From Raffaelea ambrosiae (lineage: Eukaryota; Ascomycota; Sordariomycetes; Ophiostomatales; Ophiostomataceae), in the NCBI GenBank assembly GCA_002778195.1, contig PCDI01000003.1:1464295-1528294 (forward strand): a DNA stretch of 64,000 nt, written 5' to 3'. Under the pieces are notes generated by a model. That model was not told where the DNA came from. It saw only the letters and a list, made by a program, of their open reading frames with translations, and did no database searches. Shown piece after piece: positions 1-10,857 of this stretch; positions within the stretch are counted from its first letter, which is position 1, and each line of letters opens with the position of its first letter. A program made the translations under genes and the position numbers.

Positions 1-56
1 CAATAGGAAATCATCACGAACAACTAAATTCGACCCAAGACCTTCCCCCGAAAAAG

Positions 57-692
57 TCACGGATTCGACCGACCTTCCAAAATGAATATCCACCTCCAGG
101 AGCTCATGCCCACATGGCCTTCCAAAAAGCAGATGCCGACGGCCAGCAGACCGCCGCAGGCACCGGCCAGCGCGGAGCTCGCAAACAGCAGCGCCACCCG
201 CAGCCCCAGCTCCTGCTTGGTGTAGAACTGCGTCAGGTACACGGTCAGCCCGGGGAAGATGCCGCCCTCCAAGACGCCCAGCAGCATGCGGCAGGCGACC
301 AGGCCGCCAAAGTTGGTCACCAGGCCCGTCAGGACGGTGACGAGACCCCAGAAAAAGGTCATGGTGGCAAAGAACGCGGGCGGCGTCCATCGGCGCAGCA
401 ACAAGTTGGACGGGATCTCGGCCAGGACAAAGGTGATGAAGTAGACGGTGAGGGCAATGTTGTACTGGTTTCCCTGCAGGTCCAGGTCGTAGTCGAAGCC
501 AAAGAGGCGGGCGTTGCCGATGCTGGTGCGGTCGAGCCAGCAGAGCAGAATGGTGACCATGGCGATGGGCATGATGTGGCGGTCGAGCTTGCGGACGAGG
601 CGTTTTTCAGCCTCGAGGTCCATGGGCACGTCGTCCTCGAGGGGGTCGATGCCCACGACGCTGTCGGGAAGCTGTATTTCAGACTGGGCCAT
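57..692 (-). CDS. MFS permease, Dal5/allantoate family (partial, first exon)
   Basis: N-terminal part of a major facilitator transporter of the anion:cation symporter (Dal5/Tna1) type, a plasma-membrane proton symporter of small organic acids. The start at 692 gives a short acidic cytosolic leader, then DRHIMPIAMVTILLCWLDRTSIGNA-like text, the usual opening of the family (the LDR-[ST]-x-IGNAR signature is visible). Four to five hydrophobic segments follow, with the RxxLGxxEGGIFPG loop typical of Dal5 relatives. The frame ends at 57 just after WRWIFILEG, where homologs usually have an intron, so the exon probably ends near 74 with a GTCGGT donor and the rest lies beyond the left edge. The monooxygenase next door is on the same strand, which suggests shared use, but the substrate cannot be read from this fragment. 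Confidence 0.85.
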   Translation of the reverse strand: MAQSEIQLPDSVVGIDPLEDDVPMDLEAEKRLVRKLDRHIMPIAMVTILLCWLDRTSIGNARLFGFDYDLDLQGNQYNIALTVYFITFVLAEIPSNLLLRRWTPPAFFATMTFFWGLVTVLTGLVTNFGGLVACRMLLGVLEGGIFPGLTVYLTQFYTKQELGLRVALLFASSALAGACGGLLAVGICFLEGHVGMSSWRWIFILEGRSNP

Positions 693-1325
693 GTTTTCTT
701 GTTCTTGTTCTTTCTTCTTTCTTTTGTTGAGTCCGTGCAGGTACGAACTGATTGTGATCGTTTACTGAGGGAAATGGTTGTCCAAGATTGAAGGAAGCTA
801 TTGCTTCGAGCGATGACCGCCAGGAAGGAACAGGGAAGCACACTTTTTTAATACTTTGAACTACAGCGGCACTTGCTAAATAGGGAGCTTGATGTACGTT
901 CTGTTTTGTCCAAGAAAAGTGTAAAACAGGCCGCGCGAGGGAGGCCGCGTGAGAGGCTGCGTGAGAGGCGGCGAGCATTCGCCAAAATCCAAGTAAGGAG
1001 GCGACTGGAAACCAGTTGACAAAGAGAACTCGCAGAACACCGCGTCTGTATCACGACACCAACACGTCGGGCGGGATGTTGGGACTGATGCTGACAGCTT
1101 TTCTACGCCAGGACCCCAACAGAGGATTCCAACCCTGGCATGATAAGTCTCCCTTACAACAGGATGGCAAGAAAAGAAAAAAGAGAGAAATAAAAGACAG
1201 AAATTGCGAAAACAAGATTCAGAAAGCGGACCACAAGACAGCTTATGGAAGTGAGAGAGAAACTGCATCGTTTGGTTGTATTCTCGTGATCATTTGGAGA
1301 ATTCAAAAAAAAATCAAAAAAAAGG
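693..1325. other. Intergenic stretch, MFS promoter and monooxygenase 3' side
   Basis: No coding signal is recognised on either strand. It lies upstream of the MFS start and downstream of the monooxygenase stop, so it should hold the MFS promoter and the monooxygenase terminator. A short imperfect repeat of GTGAGAGGC-type text occurs near 930-970. Confidence 0.5.
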
Positions 1326-3100
1326 CTATCCCTGCAGATTCAGGTGCGATTCCGCATCAGGAAGAAACCAGCCCAACGTCCGGTCCAGAGTAGACTGGGT
1401 CACGCGCGAGTCGGGATGAAATGGCTCCCGCCCGCCATGCAGGTACGTGTCCAGCGACACGTCGGCATGTCCTTCGGCATCGTAGCCGCACACCTCCAGC
1501 ACCGTGCGCGGGTCCCCGTACAGATTGCTGCTGCGGATCTCGTAGCGGCCCTCCGCCTCGGGCGCCATGGCCGCATCGCGCGCCTGCTGGGCGGGGCCGT
1601 CGGGCAGCTGCCAGATGGCCCCGTTCAAAAAGGACAGCTGCTGCATTTTGTGCGCCTCGGGCATGCGTGCCTCTTCGTAGACACGCACGGCCTCGTCCAG
1701 GCGGAGCGTGCCTTGCACGACCCGGCCCACGCAGCGGGCCAGGAACGCGCCGTCCTCCATGGCCGACGCGGCTCCCTGGGCCATGTGGTTGGTCATCGAA
1801 TGGGCCGCGTCGCCGATGAGGACGACGTTCTTGCGAGGCGACGACCACGACCGGAGAGGGCCCGTCACCAAGAGAGGCCAGCGCGACTGAAGAATTAGCT
1901 TGTTGGAAGAAAAGAAAGGAAAGAAAAGGAAAGAAAGAAAAGAAAAGAAAAGAAAAGAAAAGAAAGGAAAGAAAAGGAAAGAAATAAAAGGAAAGAAAAG
2001 AACGAAAGAAAGGAAAGAAAAGAAAAGAAAAGAAAGAAAGAAAGAAAGACGAAACGAAAAGAAACGAAGAAGAAAACAAAAGAAAAGAAGAAGAAAACAG
2101 AAGAAAAGGCCCTCACCGTCTCGTCAATCATGTCCACAATCCGTTGGATGCGCGGGTCGAAGCCCCGGCACTCGTCGTGCACCTCGTGCATCGGCACATT
2201 GTGTTCCGTCTCCCACAGCTTCTGCGGCCGGTGATGGGCCATCACCACATTGAACATGGTGCCCGCGCTGATGGGATACGTGATCACGTACGCCTTCTCG
2301 GCCATCCAGATGTCCATCGTCTTCCGCGCCACCAGCTCCCGGGCAACGGGATCCGCACGCACCTGCTGCATCGGCACAATCGCCCGGTAGGCGCAGTTGG
2401 CCGTCGGCGGGGCCGGCACCACGTCCGGAAACAGAGCCTGGCGCACGGTGCTGTGCACGCCGTCGGCGCCGATGACCAGGTCGAACGAGTGGGCTTCGCC
2501 GCGGTGCGTGACCACGGTGGCGGCCTGGCCCGCGTGGGCCCGGAGACTCGCAATGGCCGCGTCCACGCGCAGCGTCACGCCCAGGCGGGTGGCCACCCGG
2601 ACGAGCCCCGCGTGCAGATGGGCGCGGTGCACCACGTACCAGGGACGCTGGAGCGTGGTCTCCAGCAGGGGCACGTTGGTGTGGCCGACGATCGTGCCGT
2701 CCTTGCGGCGAAAGTTGACCTCCTCAAACTGGACGAGGTTCTCGCCCACCTCGGCGTCGACGCCCCAACGCTGGAGCAGGATGGCGGCGTTGGGTGTCAT
2801 TTGAATTCCGGCACCGATCTAGAGTAGTCGAGGGGTTAATACGAGGGAGCCTGTTTGTCTCATAGTCATCTGATGGTATCTCATAGTGTTGAAGTAGTTG
2901 AACCACCCCCCCCTCCCAAGGGAAAAGGGAAACGAAAATGAAGAAGGAAAGAAAGACAGGAAACTGACTTCACCCAGCTCTTGGGCTGCTTCAAAAACAG
3001 TCACCTTGGCACCAGCTCGAGCCAGGGCAACGGCTGTGGCCAACCCTCCGAGACCACCACCAACAATGCCGACATTGACAGGTTGAGTCTTCTGTGCCAT
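1326..3100 (-). CDS. FAD-dependent monooxygenase, salicylate-hydroxylase-like
   Basis: Exons 3100-2969, 2818-2117 and 1886-1326 join in phase to a 464-aa protein, normal for class A flavoprotein hydroxylases that put oxygen on aromatic or heterocyclic acids using NAD(P)H and FAD. Seen: the Rossmann GIVGGGLGGL at residues 11-20, GADGVHSTVR (161-170, the DG motif) and GDAAHS (303-308, the FAD ribityl-binding motif), followed by HMAQGAASAMEDGAFLA. The intron junctions are GTCAGT...CTCTAG and GTGAGG...CTTCAG, and text across them reads as family-like (LGE/IGAGIQ and DET/SRWPLLVTGPL). The second intron is almost pure pyrimidine in the sense strand. It is divergent from a hydrolase and co-oriented with an MFS permease, a common catabolic arrangement. 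The substrate is unknown. Confidence 0.88.
1887..2116 (-). repeat. GAAA/GGAAA-rich polypurine tract inside an intron
   Basis: About 190 bases of the 230-base second intron (roughly 1907-2106) are G/A only on the plus strand, made of GAAA, GGAAA and GAAAA units. In the transcript this is a very long pyrimidine tract before the acceptor. Such a mirror-like purine tract could form triplex DNA. It looks like a microsatellite expansion. Confidence 0.8.
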
Positions 3101-3700
3101 GTTGCTCGTAGGCCGTTCCTTTGATCGAATTGGAATCTGAACAAAGAGAGCAAAAGCAATCAATGGTAAATTAGCCAGTAGAGAACTTGCTGCCCTGCCT
3201 TCTTTCTATAATGAAATCTTGATACTCTCTACGCATCCTATATATGTCGAATCAAGACTAATGGCATAGAAAAAGAACTCCTCTTGATACATCCATTCTC
3301 GACTATGGCATTCGGATCGTCTCTGATATGTGCACCGAGACCGAGCCAGTCATCTTGACGACCGACCCGAGGTCGCCCGAGTATTGCCCCAACGTGCGTT
3401 CAGAAGACGTGGCTCGCGGCATGCATCCACGGCGTACACGGGGCTCGCGGACTTTGAACACCCGCTCCCGTGCAAAGACCGGAACCGCATTGCCTGCCCC
3501 GCCGAATGTCCTCGTCATTAGAGCCTGGCCCAACCTTGCGTGCTGACCCGCGTTGTGATGATGCAGCATACATGCAATACTGCTGCCAGTCGTCGTATTT
3601 GAGGCGGGCGCTCTTCTGTCCCCCCTCGAGAACATCCACGCTTCAAAGCATACCACCTCCATACCCAACCGAAACACGCTTCTACAAACCAGCCGTCGCA
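3101..3700. promoter_or_regulatory. Divergent promoter region, monooxygenase / hydrolase
   Basis: The two genes start 600 bases apart and point away from each other, so the stretch should contain both promoters. A TATATAT run lies near 3240. The open frame upstream of 3701 on the plus strand lacks family similarity and is taken as 5' leader. No specific regulator site is recognised. Confidence 0.5.
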
Positions 3701-4621
3701 ATGGTTCAGACCCAGGTCCAGACTCTCCTCGTGCCGCACCTCGGCGGCATCGATCTTGGATACAGATTGTCGGGGGCATCGGTGGACCAGTCCAAGCCGA
3801 CTCTCGTCCTGTACAGCCCGTTCACGGCGACGGCAGAGTACTACGCCCCCGAGTTTGAAAACGCTGCCTTGGCCAAGGTCGTGAACCTTCTTGCCGTCGA
3901 GCCCCTGGGCCATGGCCGCACGCATCTGCGGCACGGCGAAAACTACACCTACTGGGACACCGCCGTGGCCACCCTCCAGCTCCTGGACAAGCTCGGCGTC
4001 GACCACTTTTTTGCCGCCGGCACCTCCCAGGGCGGCTGGATCGCCGTGCGTCTCGCTCTGCTGGCGCCCGGCCGCGTCCGGGGCATTGTTCCCATCGGCT
4101 CGTCCATGGACGGCGAGTCGGCGTACAGCCGCAGCCTGGGCAACTGGGATGGCCCGTCGGCCACGGCCGCATTTGTCTCGCTGGCCGGGAGCACCACGCC
4201 CGACCCGGGCTTCGAGCCTGGCGACGCCTACTGCGACTTTCTCCTCACCGTGGGCTTTGGAAAGAACCGCTACGGCCCGGCCACCAGGGAGGTTTGGGCT
4301 GCCTCCCTCCGGGACAACTACCGCGGCGACGCGGGGAAGCGCCGCATCGTCCAGGCGGCGGTCACCATTGCCACGCGGGATAGCGTCCAGGCGCGGCTGC
4401 CGTACATCCGAAGCCCCGTGTTGTGGTTCCAGGGCACAGACGACGTGGTCTTCACGGCGAAGCAGGCCGAGGAGGACATCCAGCGGTTTACGCACTCTGT
4501 GGATGCGCGGCTGATCACGTACAAAGGGGGCGTGCACTTTTTGAGCTCCACGCACGCCACGGAACTGCATGCCGAGCTCATCCAGTTTGTGGAGAAATGG
4601 AGCAAGGTCGAGGAGGCCTGA
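3701..4621 (+). CDS. Alpha/beta hydrolase, enol-lactonase/esterase-like
   Basis: Single exon, 306 aa, the usual length for stand-alone alpha/beta hydrolases of the 3-oxoadipate enol-lactonase / haloperoxidase-like group. Seen: the strand-turn text PLGHGRT, the nucleophile elbow GTSQGGW with Ser109, acidic residues at 247-248 in GTDDVVF, and His279 in GGVHF, which together form a plausible Ser-Asp-His triad. The ATG at 3701 was chosen because family similarity begins directly after it; the upstream in-frame extension is low in recognisable content. No signal peptide, so probably cytosolic. Being divergent from the FAD monooxygenase, it may hydrolyse an ester or lactone intermediate in the same pathway (inference). 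It could equally be a general esterase. Confidence 0.85.
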   Translation: MVQTQVQTLLVPHLGGIDLGYRLSGASVDQSKPTLVLYSPFTATAEYYAPEFENAALAKVVNLLAVEPLGHGRTHLRHGENYTYWDTAVATLQLLDKLGVDHFFAAGTSQGGWIAVRLALLAPGRVRGIVPIGSSMDGESAYSRSLGNWDGPSATAAFVSLAGSTTPDPGFEPGDAYCDFLLTVGFGKNRYGPATREVWAASLRDNYRGDAGKRRIVQAAVTIATRDSVQARLPYIRSPVLWFQGTDDVVFTAKQAEEDIQRFTHSVDARLITYKGGVHFLSSTHATELHAELIQFVEKWSKVEEA

Positions 4622-6491
4622 ACAGAACTTGGCAGAGTGAGGATACGGCGTGACCATTTCCATTCTATGAAAGGGGGGGGGGGAGTATCAAATCCAGCAC
4701 ACTTGGAGCAGCCGAATTCGACAATCTGCGTTGATTTGACCCACGTATCGCACTGTTCGTCTTCGAACAATGCATGATCTTGACACTTGTTGTCCCTGTC
4801 AACTATGCCATGCGGTAATGGCCGATTTATGCCCGTCGAATGTTAGTTCCGGGCAGGCATCCTCTAACCCCACGGCCAACAAACCCTGGCTCCCCAGAAT
4901 CTGGGGAAGTGACCTGTAAGCAGAGTGGGGGATACACAACCTTGCAAGATCAAACAATGCTACAGAGTGTATTTGACTGGACGATGTTGTGCGTTGGTAC
5001 CTGCTCCCCACGGGGTTGCCTAGGCGGGGGCCGGAGTTGTATCCCCGTCCCGGACGGAGCAGAACGGGAATGGCAGCCGTGATCCGAGCGCCTGTGAACG
5101 CTTTGATAACAGCCCCCCTCACCTTGCCATCATCTTGCCACCAGCCGTGTCGGCCGTGTCGGCTGTATCGGTCTCGGCGAGAGGTGAACAGGCCACGGCG
5201 GCCTGCCGACTCCCCCCCGAACAGCCGAGGGAGTCCAAGGATGTCTTCGTTCTGCCTCTTTTCGACATCAGTTACAAGCAAATGCGCCCTTGAATTGAGG
5301 CTCTGGTCGCAACGCAGCAGCTTCCCGTACGGTTGAAGCGTACTGTCCAAAAAAAACCGAAACCAGCTATGAAAAGCAGTGTTTCTTCACTTTGGTGTCA
5401 TAACGCATCCCGTGTGATCCAGCACCCAAGCAACTCCGAACAGCCCAACTTAGAGCCTCATCGGGCTCGATCGGTGGTACGTCGTGCGAAGCGAATGCGA
5501 AAGCAAAACAGAATGGACAAAAAAAAGCAGGCCTCTTTGGAATACGAGGAGAGGATGGGAAGGCAAACCAGGGGGACGGATCGAGCGGCAAGGCTGAGTC
5601 TCAACGCCATGGATGGTGGCCAATCAGATCTGTGGACAAAGCCAGCCCTAGCAATGAGAAATGGCTCCATTCCCGAAAGAAATAAGAAACGAACACCTGG
5701 CTACAGGGGTCCTTTGCTTTTTTATTGTAATACTGTGCACAGTCAACCGACGTCATGCCCTGGTCAGCGGAGCCTCTGTCTCGTGGCTACACAGAGAACC
5801 GAAAAATGAACGAGTGGGGAGAATCTGGAGAGAACACAAGAACGCTCGACTTTGAATTTCATTTCGACACAATCCAGAGCGCGTGATCGAGATCGCGATC
5901 TGTCTGCGCCACAGGCCAGCCACAGGAGACGCCACACACGAGCCACAACCCAGCTTGGGATGCGAAACAGCTTCAGAGATCACACAGGGATGGCCCCGGA
6001 CTCTGTGTGGGACGGACGGTGAAAACGAAAGGCTCAGAGTCAGCCTCTGTTAGACATGCATGCACAGCTGTAGAAGGAATGTAGACATCTCAGTCATCCT
6101 CATGGGTCTGCGGAAGACGGGCCAGTCTGCGGGCACCAGCCTGCCAGCGGCCGCAGGGGCCAAGGCTTTTAGCGGGCGGGAAGGTGCAAACCAAGGCTGC
6201 GACGCTAAAAGTGTCTTAATTGCGTGCCAGCTGCAGATTAGCTCAACCTCGTCCAGACTCCCCCCCCCCCCAAATTGCCTCTCTCCCTTTGCGGCCCCCT
6301 TTGGAAATCACCTTTCGCACCCTCCCTTTCCTGCCAGGCGAGATTAAATACATTCCGAGCTCCCGCAAGCCCCCCTGAGTCGGGGCTCTGTCCTTTTTGT
6401 TTCCCGCCCATGACTCGCCAATAGCTTCTTTTCCCCTGCTTTGTTTGTCTTCTCTTCGCCGTCTTCCTCACCAAATGCTGTCCAGACGGCC
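4622..6491. other. Gene-free stretch upstream of the TBC gene
   Basis: About 1.9 kb without a recognisable gene. G and C homopolymers occur at 4672-4682 and 6260-6270. The last 250 bases are pyrimidine-rich and should contain the promoter and leader of the TBC gene. Confidence 0.45.
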
Positions 6492-9400
6492 ATGGCCAGC
6501 GACGACGTCTCCGTTTCCTCGGTCTCGGCGCCGGCCACTGCCACGGCGACCATAGCAGCCTCCCTGACCGCCGATGCCCTAGACACAGCTTCCGCAGCCC
6601 AAATCGTGCCGGGCGCTCCTCCAACACCCCCCTTCCCGCCGACCTCCCTGTCCCGCTCCGTTTCGCAGCAGTCGTCGACCTCGACCCGAAGCCGCCGCTC
6701 GGCGCGCGCGCACGGCAACGGCGGGCGACGAGGCAGCAGCCGCGTGCCTGCTGGCCTGGCGAACCAGCAGCTGTCGGCGTCGGCCTCCAGCTCCGCGTCC
6801 GACGACAACAAGTCGCTGACCTCGTTTCCGTCGTTCTCGCCCGAAGGCAAGACGGCACCCGCCTCGCGACCCCGGCGTCTCGGCGCCGCCGCCTCTCTTT
6901 CCGACAGCCAGTCGTTGTCCAAGAGCTCCTCCGTCGACAGCCTCACCGCCGCGGCGCTCCCGCAACGCACACCCTCGCCGTCGCCGCTCACCGTGACCGG
7001 CCCAGCCGCCCCCACAGCGTCGGCCTCGAGCGTCACCGTGGCCTCGGCGGCCTCCTCGTCCAGCGCGGCGGTGGCCGCCGCGCGGAACGCCCTCTTCGAA
7101 GACGCTCCTCCCCTGCCGAACAGCAAGGTCGTTCCGGGCGCCCTGCACTTGACCGACGACGCGCACATTGCGCGCATTATTGGGAAGCACGGGGCGGTGA
7201 ATCTGGTGCGGCAACTGGCCGAGGACCTGGCCCTGCGCGACGCCCAGATCGCGGCCCTGCGTGCGCGGGCGGCCGACCGCGAGCGCGCTCTGCGCAAAAT
7301 CGTGCTGGAATGCGGCCTCTCCAGCCTGGACCTCGAGACGCGGCTGCGCGCCGTCGAGCAGGAGCAGGAGGCGCGGGCGCAGCAGCAGCTGAAGCAAGTC
7401 GCCGAGGGCACACCCCTGGTCTCCCCGACCGCGGGCATCGTCTCCGGCTCCCACCGCGTGTCCGACCTCGTGAGCGACGCTATGGCCGACGACCACAGTC
7501 TGCACCGGTCGGCGAGCACCGACTACTTCTATGCGGGCGCCACCATCCGGGCGAGCAGCACCGGCAGCGGCGGCAGCGGCGGCCTCTCGAACAAGACCTC
7601 CGGGACCGGCACAAGCAAGGGCTGGAAGGACTACCTGTGGGGCGCGGCGAAGAAGAACAGCCAGCCCAGCAGCAGCAGTGCGCACGACGAAACCTCCAAG
7701 CTTGCGGCGTCGTCGACCTCGTCACTCGTCGACCAGCAGCCGTCGCACCGCCAGCGCACAGCCGTCCGCATCGGCCCCGCCAGCGCCGACCGCAGACCGC
7801 CCATCTCAGACGACCTGTTCAGCCCACCACGACCGCCGATGGCAGCCGATGCAGGAGCCGCCGATGCAGGCGCCGCGGAGACGGGCGGCCAGCCTGCCAG
7901 CAGCGCATCGAGCGTGCGCTCGGCCGGGGGACAGGCGGGCCGGAAGGCCTCCCTGGCCAGCCTCGCCCTGCGCTTTGTCGTGGGCGGCAACGGGAGCAGC
8001 ACGCCGCCCAACGAGGGTGGACAGGCGGCATCTGGCGGCGGAATGACCGTTCGGGGCCGTGCCGAGACAGCCAGCGCCAGCGCTGCCTCGGCGTCTCTTC
8101 GCGCAGCATCGTCTTCTCGCAGGGCCGGCGCCATCTCTGCGCGCTCCGCACGGGCGGCCACTCTGCAGAGCGGTCCCAAGTCTCTCATGTCGATGCGGCG
8201 GACGTCGTCTGTCGCGGTGGTGCCCCAGGCCATTCCCAGTGCTGGCGTGGGCGGCGGCCATGGCGGTGCCCACGCCTCGTCGGTGCGGGGCCAAGCCCAG
8301 GAGCGCTGGGGCGAGATGATGGAGTCGCTCCCGAACGCCAGCGGCTTCACGCGCCAAGAGACCTACGGACCCGTGGAGATGGACACCATCCTGCCCATGG
8401 AGGTGCAGCCGCCGACGCTGACAAACATGTACAACCGCTACAACAGCTCGCAGTACCTCATCGACCGCTTCGGCTTCATCTACGACCAGCGTCGGAAGAA
8501 GCGCCAGCGAGACGCCGCCCGGGTGGCCCGGCACATCAAGCACCGCAGCCGCAATTCCGAGATGCTGTCCAACGGGCGGAACGGACGCTCCACACCGTCG
8601 CTGCTGTTCGAGCCTGATGGAGGCGATGACGACAACGACGACGACGACAACGACGACAACGTCAGCCCCAGCGCAGAAGCCAACGACGACAACAGCAACA
8701 ACAGCAACGACAGCGGCTCCCTGCGCGGCCGAGCCAACACTGGCAGCATCAGCGAGATCGATGCCGTGCCCGACAGTCCGCCTACTTCGCTGGACGATGG
8801 CATACGCAGGACCAACACGGATGGCAAGGAGGCGCAGCCCAAGCGCTGGCAAGACTACCTGCGGATCGCCACCTTCCCTACGGAACTGCTCTCCCACACG
8901 CCCGCCATGAGCGACCCCAGGATTGAGATCATTGCCGACGATGGACCCGGGAACGACAACAACGACGCCCACAGCACCCACGACAGCACCAACGACACCG
9001 CCAACAACGGAACCCTGACGCCACCATCTGGGGGGGACGCCACAGCGGCTGGCCCCAAATCGCCCGGATTCCTCATGCCCGGCGGGCGGGGCATTGCGCC
9101 GTCAACGGGAACGACGGCTGCTCCCAGCACAGCCGAAACCACGACGACGACACCGTCGGGCCTCGACACAGACTCCATCGCATCGGGCACCACGGAAGCC
9201 ACAACCGATTCGCGGCAGCCAGCCGCGCAGGCCGAGTCGCAAACGCACCTCCAGCTGCTCAAAAGGAAGCACCGCCAACAGCAGAACACGGCGGCCACGC
9301 TCGTCAAGGAAGACGTGGAGCCGGTGCGGCTGCTGCTGCTGCAGCTGAGCGAGCTGCACGACAAGCTGCAAAAGGAGCGCATGGTGCGGTGGGGCGAGTT

Positions 9401-10712
9401 TTTGCGCAAGGTGCGCGCGGAGCGGCGACGGGAGGGCGAAGTGGCCGCCGCCACGGCGGCGGCTGCGGCGGAAGCCCGGTTCCTCAAGGCGACGGCCGTG
9501 ATGCCGGAGACGCGGCTGATCGACGGCGAGATCGTGGGCGTCGCCGGCCTGGGCAACAAGGGCAAGCTGGGCCGGGCCAAGTGGAACGAGTTCCGCATGC
9601 TGGTGCTGGGCGGCATTCCCGTGGCTCTGCGCGCCAAGGTGTGGGCCGAGTGCACGGGCGCCAACAACCTGCGGGTGCCGGGCGCGTACGAGGATCTGGT
9701 GGCCGGCCGTGGCGACGACGGCCAAGTCATGCTCGAAGGTGGAGGAGGGGGAGCGGGAGCGGAGGCCGAGGACCGCGCGGATGTGGTGGCGCAGATCCAG
9801 GCGGACATTTACCGGACGCTGACCGACAACATTTTCTTCCGCGACGGCCCCGGCACGGCCAAGCTCAACGAGGTGTTGCTGGCCTATGCCCGGCGCAACC
9901 CGGAGGTGGGCTACTGCCAGGGCATGAACCTGATCGCGGCCAACCTGCTGCTGGTGGCGCCGTCGGCGGAGGACGCCTTCTGGCTGCTGGCCAGCATCAT
10001 CGAGACCATCCTGCCGGCGGGCTACTACGACCACTCGCTGCTGGCCAGCCGGGCGGACCAGCAGGTGCTGCGGGGCTACGTGGCCGAGGTGCTGCCGCGC
10101 CTGTCGGGCCACTTTGACGCGCTCGCGATTGATCTGGAGACGATGACCTTCCAGTGGTTCCTGTCGGTGTTCACGGACTGCCTGAGCGCCGAGGCGCTCT
10201 TCCGGGTGTGGGACGTGGTCCTGTGCCTGGGCGACGGCAGCGTGTTCCTGTTCCAGGTGGCCCTGGCGCTGCTCAAGCTCAACGAGGCGGCGCTGCTGCG
10301 CTGCGACACGCCGGCGGCCGTCTACACGTACATCAACCACCAGATGACGAACCACGCGATCAGCATCGACGGCCTGATCCAGGCGTCGGAGGCCCTGCGG
10401 AAGCTGGTGCGGCGCGACGACGTGGAGGCGCGGCGCGCGCAGGCGGTCGACGCGGAGCGGGCGCTGGTGGCGGCGCGGGCGGCGGCCGTGCGGGAGGCCC
10501 AAGAAGCACGGCGGCAGCGGCAGGACAAGGCCGCCGCGGCAGCGGCAGCAGCGGCGGCCAAACGGGCCGACGACGCCACCGCGGCGGCCTCTGTAAAGAG
10601 TGCGACGATCCGGGAAGAGACGATTCCCGAAGAGACGATGCCCGAAGAGCCGGCTCCAGCAGCGGCGACGACTGCTCCACCAGAGACGCCGTCTGCGGTG
10701 GAAGCATCGTGA
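6492..10712 (+). CDS. TBC-domain Rab GTPase-activating protein
   Basis: Single exon of 1406 aa. The C-terminal third (about residues 1038-1285) is a TBC domain that stimulates GTP hydrolysis by Rab GTPases in membrane traffic. The arginine-finger motif IxxDxxR is seen as IQADIYR (Arg1108) and the glutamine-finger motif YCQG at Gln1143, so both catalytic residues are present. Before it lie Ser/Ala-rich low-complexity text, a predicted coiled coil near 225-300 (LAEDLALRDAQIAALRARA), an Asp/Asn run near 710-745 and a second coiled coil near 925-1000. An Ala/Arg/Glu-rich helix follows the domain (about 1310-1365). The first ATG (6492) was chosen; the frame is open a little further upstream without an ATG. 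The overall form resembles large fungal Gyp2/Gyp3-like GAPs, but the exact ortholog is not assigned. Confidence 0.9.
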   Translation: MASDDVSVSSVSAPATATATIAASLTADALDTASAAQIVPGAPPTPPFPPTSLSRSVSQQSSTSTRSRRSARAHGNGGRRGSSRVPAGLANQQLSASASSSASDDNKSLTSFPSFSPEGKTAPASRPRRLGAAASLSDSQSLSKSSSVDSLTAAALPQRTPSPSPLTVTGPAAPTASASSVTVASAASSSSAAVAAARNALFEDAPPLPNSKVVPGALHLTDDAHIARIIGKHGAVNLVRQLAEDLALRDAQIAALRARAADRERALRKIVLECGLSSLDLETRLRAVEQEQEARAQQQLKQVAEGTPLVSPTAGIVSGSHRVSDLVSDAMADDHSLHRSASTDYFYAGATIRASSTGSGGSGGLSNKTSGTGTSKGWKDYLWGAAKKNSQPSSSSAHDETSKLAASSTSSLVDQQPSHRQRTAVRIGPASADRRPPISDDLFSPPRPPMAADAGAADAGAAETGGQPASSASSVRSAGGQAGRKASLASLALRFVVGGNGSSTPPNEGGQAASGGGMTVRGRAETASASAASASLRAASSSRRAGAISARSARAATLQSGPKSLMSMRRTSSVAVVPQAIPSAGVGGGHGGAHASSVRGQAQERWGEMMESLPNASGFTRQETYGPVEMDTILPMEVQPPTLTNMYNRYNSSQYLIDRFGFIYDQRRKKRQRDAARVARHIKHRSRNSEMLSNGRNGRSTPSLLFEPDGGDDDNDDDDNDDNVSPSAEANDDNSNNSNDSGSLRGRANTGSISEIDAVPDSPPTSLDDGIRRTNTDGKEAQPKRWQDYLRIATFPTELLSHTPAMSDPRIEIIADDGPGNDNNDAHSTHDSTNDTANNGTLTPPSGGDATAAGPKSPGFLMPGGRGIAPSTGTTAAPSTAETTTTTPSGLDTDSIASGTTEATTDSRQPAAQAESQTHLQLLKRKHRQQQNTAATLVKEDVEPVRLLLLQLSELHDKLQKERMVRWGEFLRKVRAERRREGEVAAATAAAAAEARFLKATAVMPETRLIDGEIVGVAGLGNKGKLGRAKWNEFRMLVLGGIPVALRAKVWAECTGANNLRVPGAYEDLVAGRGDDGQVMLEGGGGGAGAEAEDRADVVAQIQADIYRTLTDNIFFRDGPGTAKLNEVLLAYARRNPEVGYCQGMNLIAANLLLVAPSAEDAFWLLASIIETILPAGYYDHSLLASRADQQVLRGYVAEVLPRLSGHFDALAIDLETMTFQWFLSVFTDCLSAEALFRVWDVVLCLGDGSVFLFQVALALLKLNEAALLRCDTPAAVYTYINHQMTNHAISIDGLIQASEALRKLVRRDDVEARRAQAVDAERALVAARAAAVREAQEARRQRQDKAAAAAAAAAAKRADDATAAASVKSATIREETIPEETMPEEPAPAAATTAPPETPSAVEAS

Positions 10713-10716
10713 GGGC

Positions 10717-10828
10717 GTTCTCTCGCCAGCGTGCTCTCGCCAGCGTGCTCGCGCCAGCGTGCTCTCGCCAGCGTGCTCGCGCCAGCGTGCTCGCGCCAGC
10801 GTGCTCTCGCCAGCGTGCTCGTGCCAGC
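10717..10828 (+). repeat. 14-bp minisatellite, 8 copies, just after the TBC stop
   Basis: Eight exact-length copies of GTGCTC(T/G)CGCCAGC start four bases after the stop codon. Copies differ mostly at one position (T or G), with end copies slightly diverged. It would lie in the 3' UTR. Confidence 0.95.
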
Positions 10829-10857
10829 GTTGCTTTGTCCAGGCATGCAAAGGGAGG

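Noticed and set aside
1900..2253. Lys/Arg/Glu-rich frame on the plus strand
   Set aside because: A translation of the purine microsatellite within the monooxygenase intron.
3470..3700. N-terminal extension of the alpha/beta hydrolase
   Set aside because: Family similarity starts at the ATG at 3701 and the extension reads as random text in the divergent promoter.
10717..10828. CRISPR-like array
   Set aside because: Repeats are 14 bases and contiguous with no spacers, in a eukaryotic genome.
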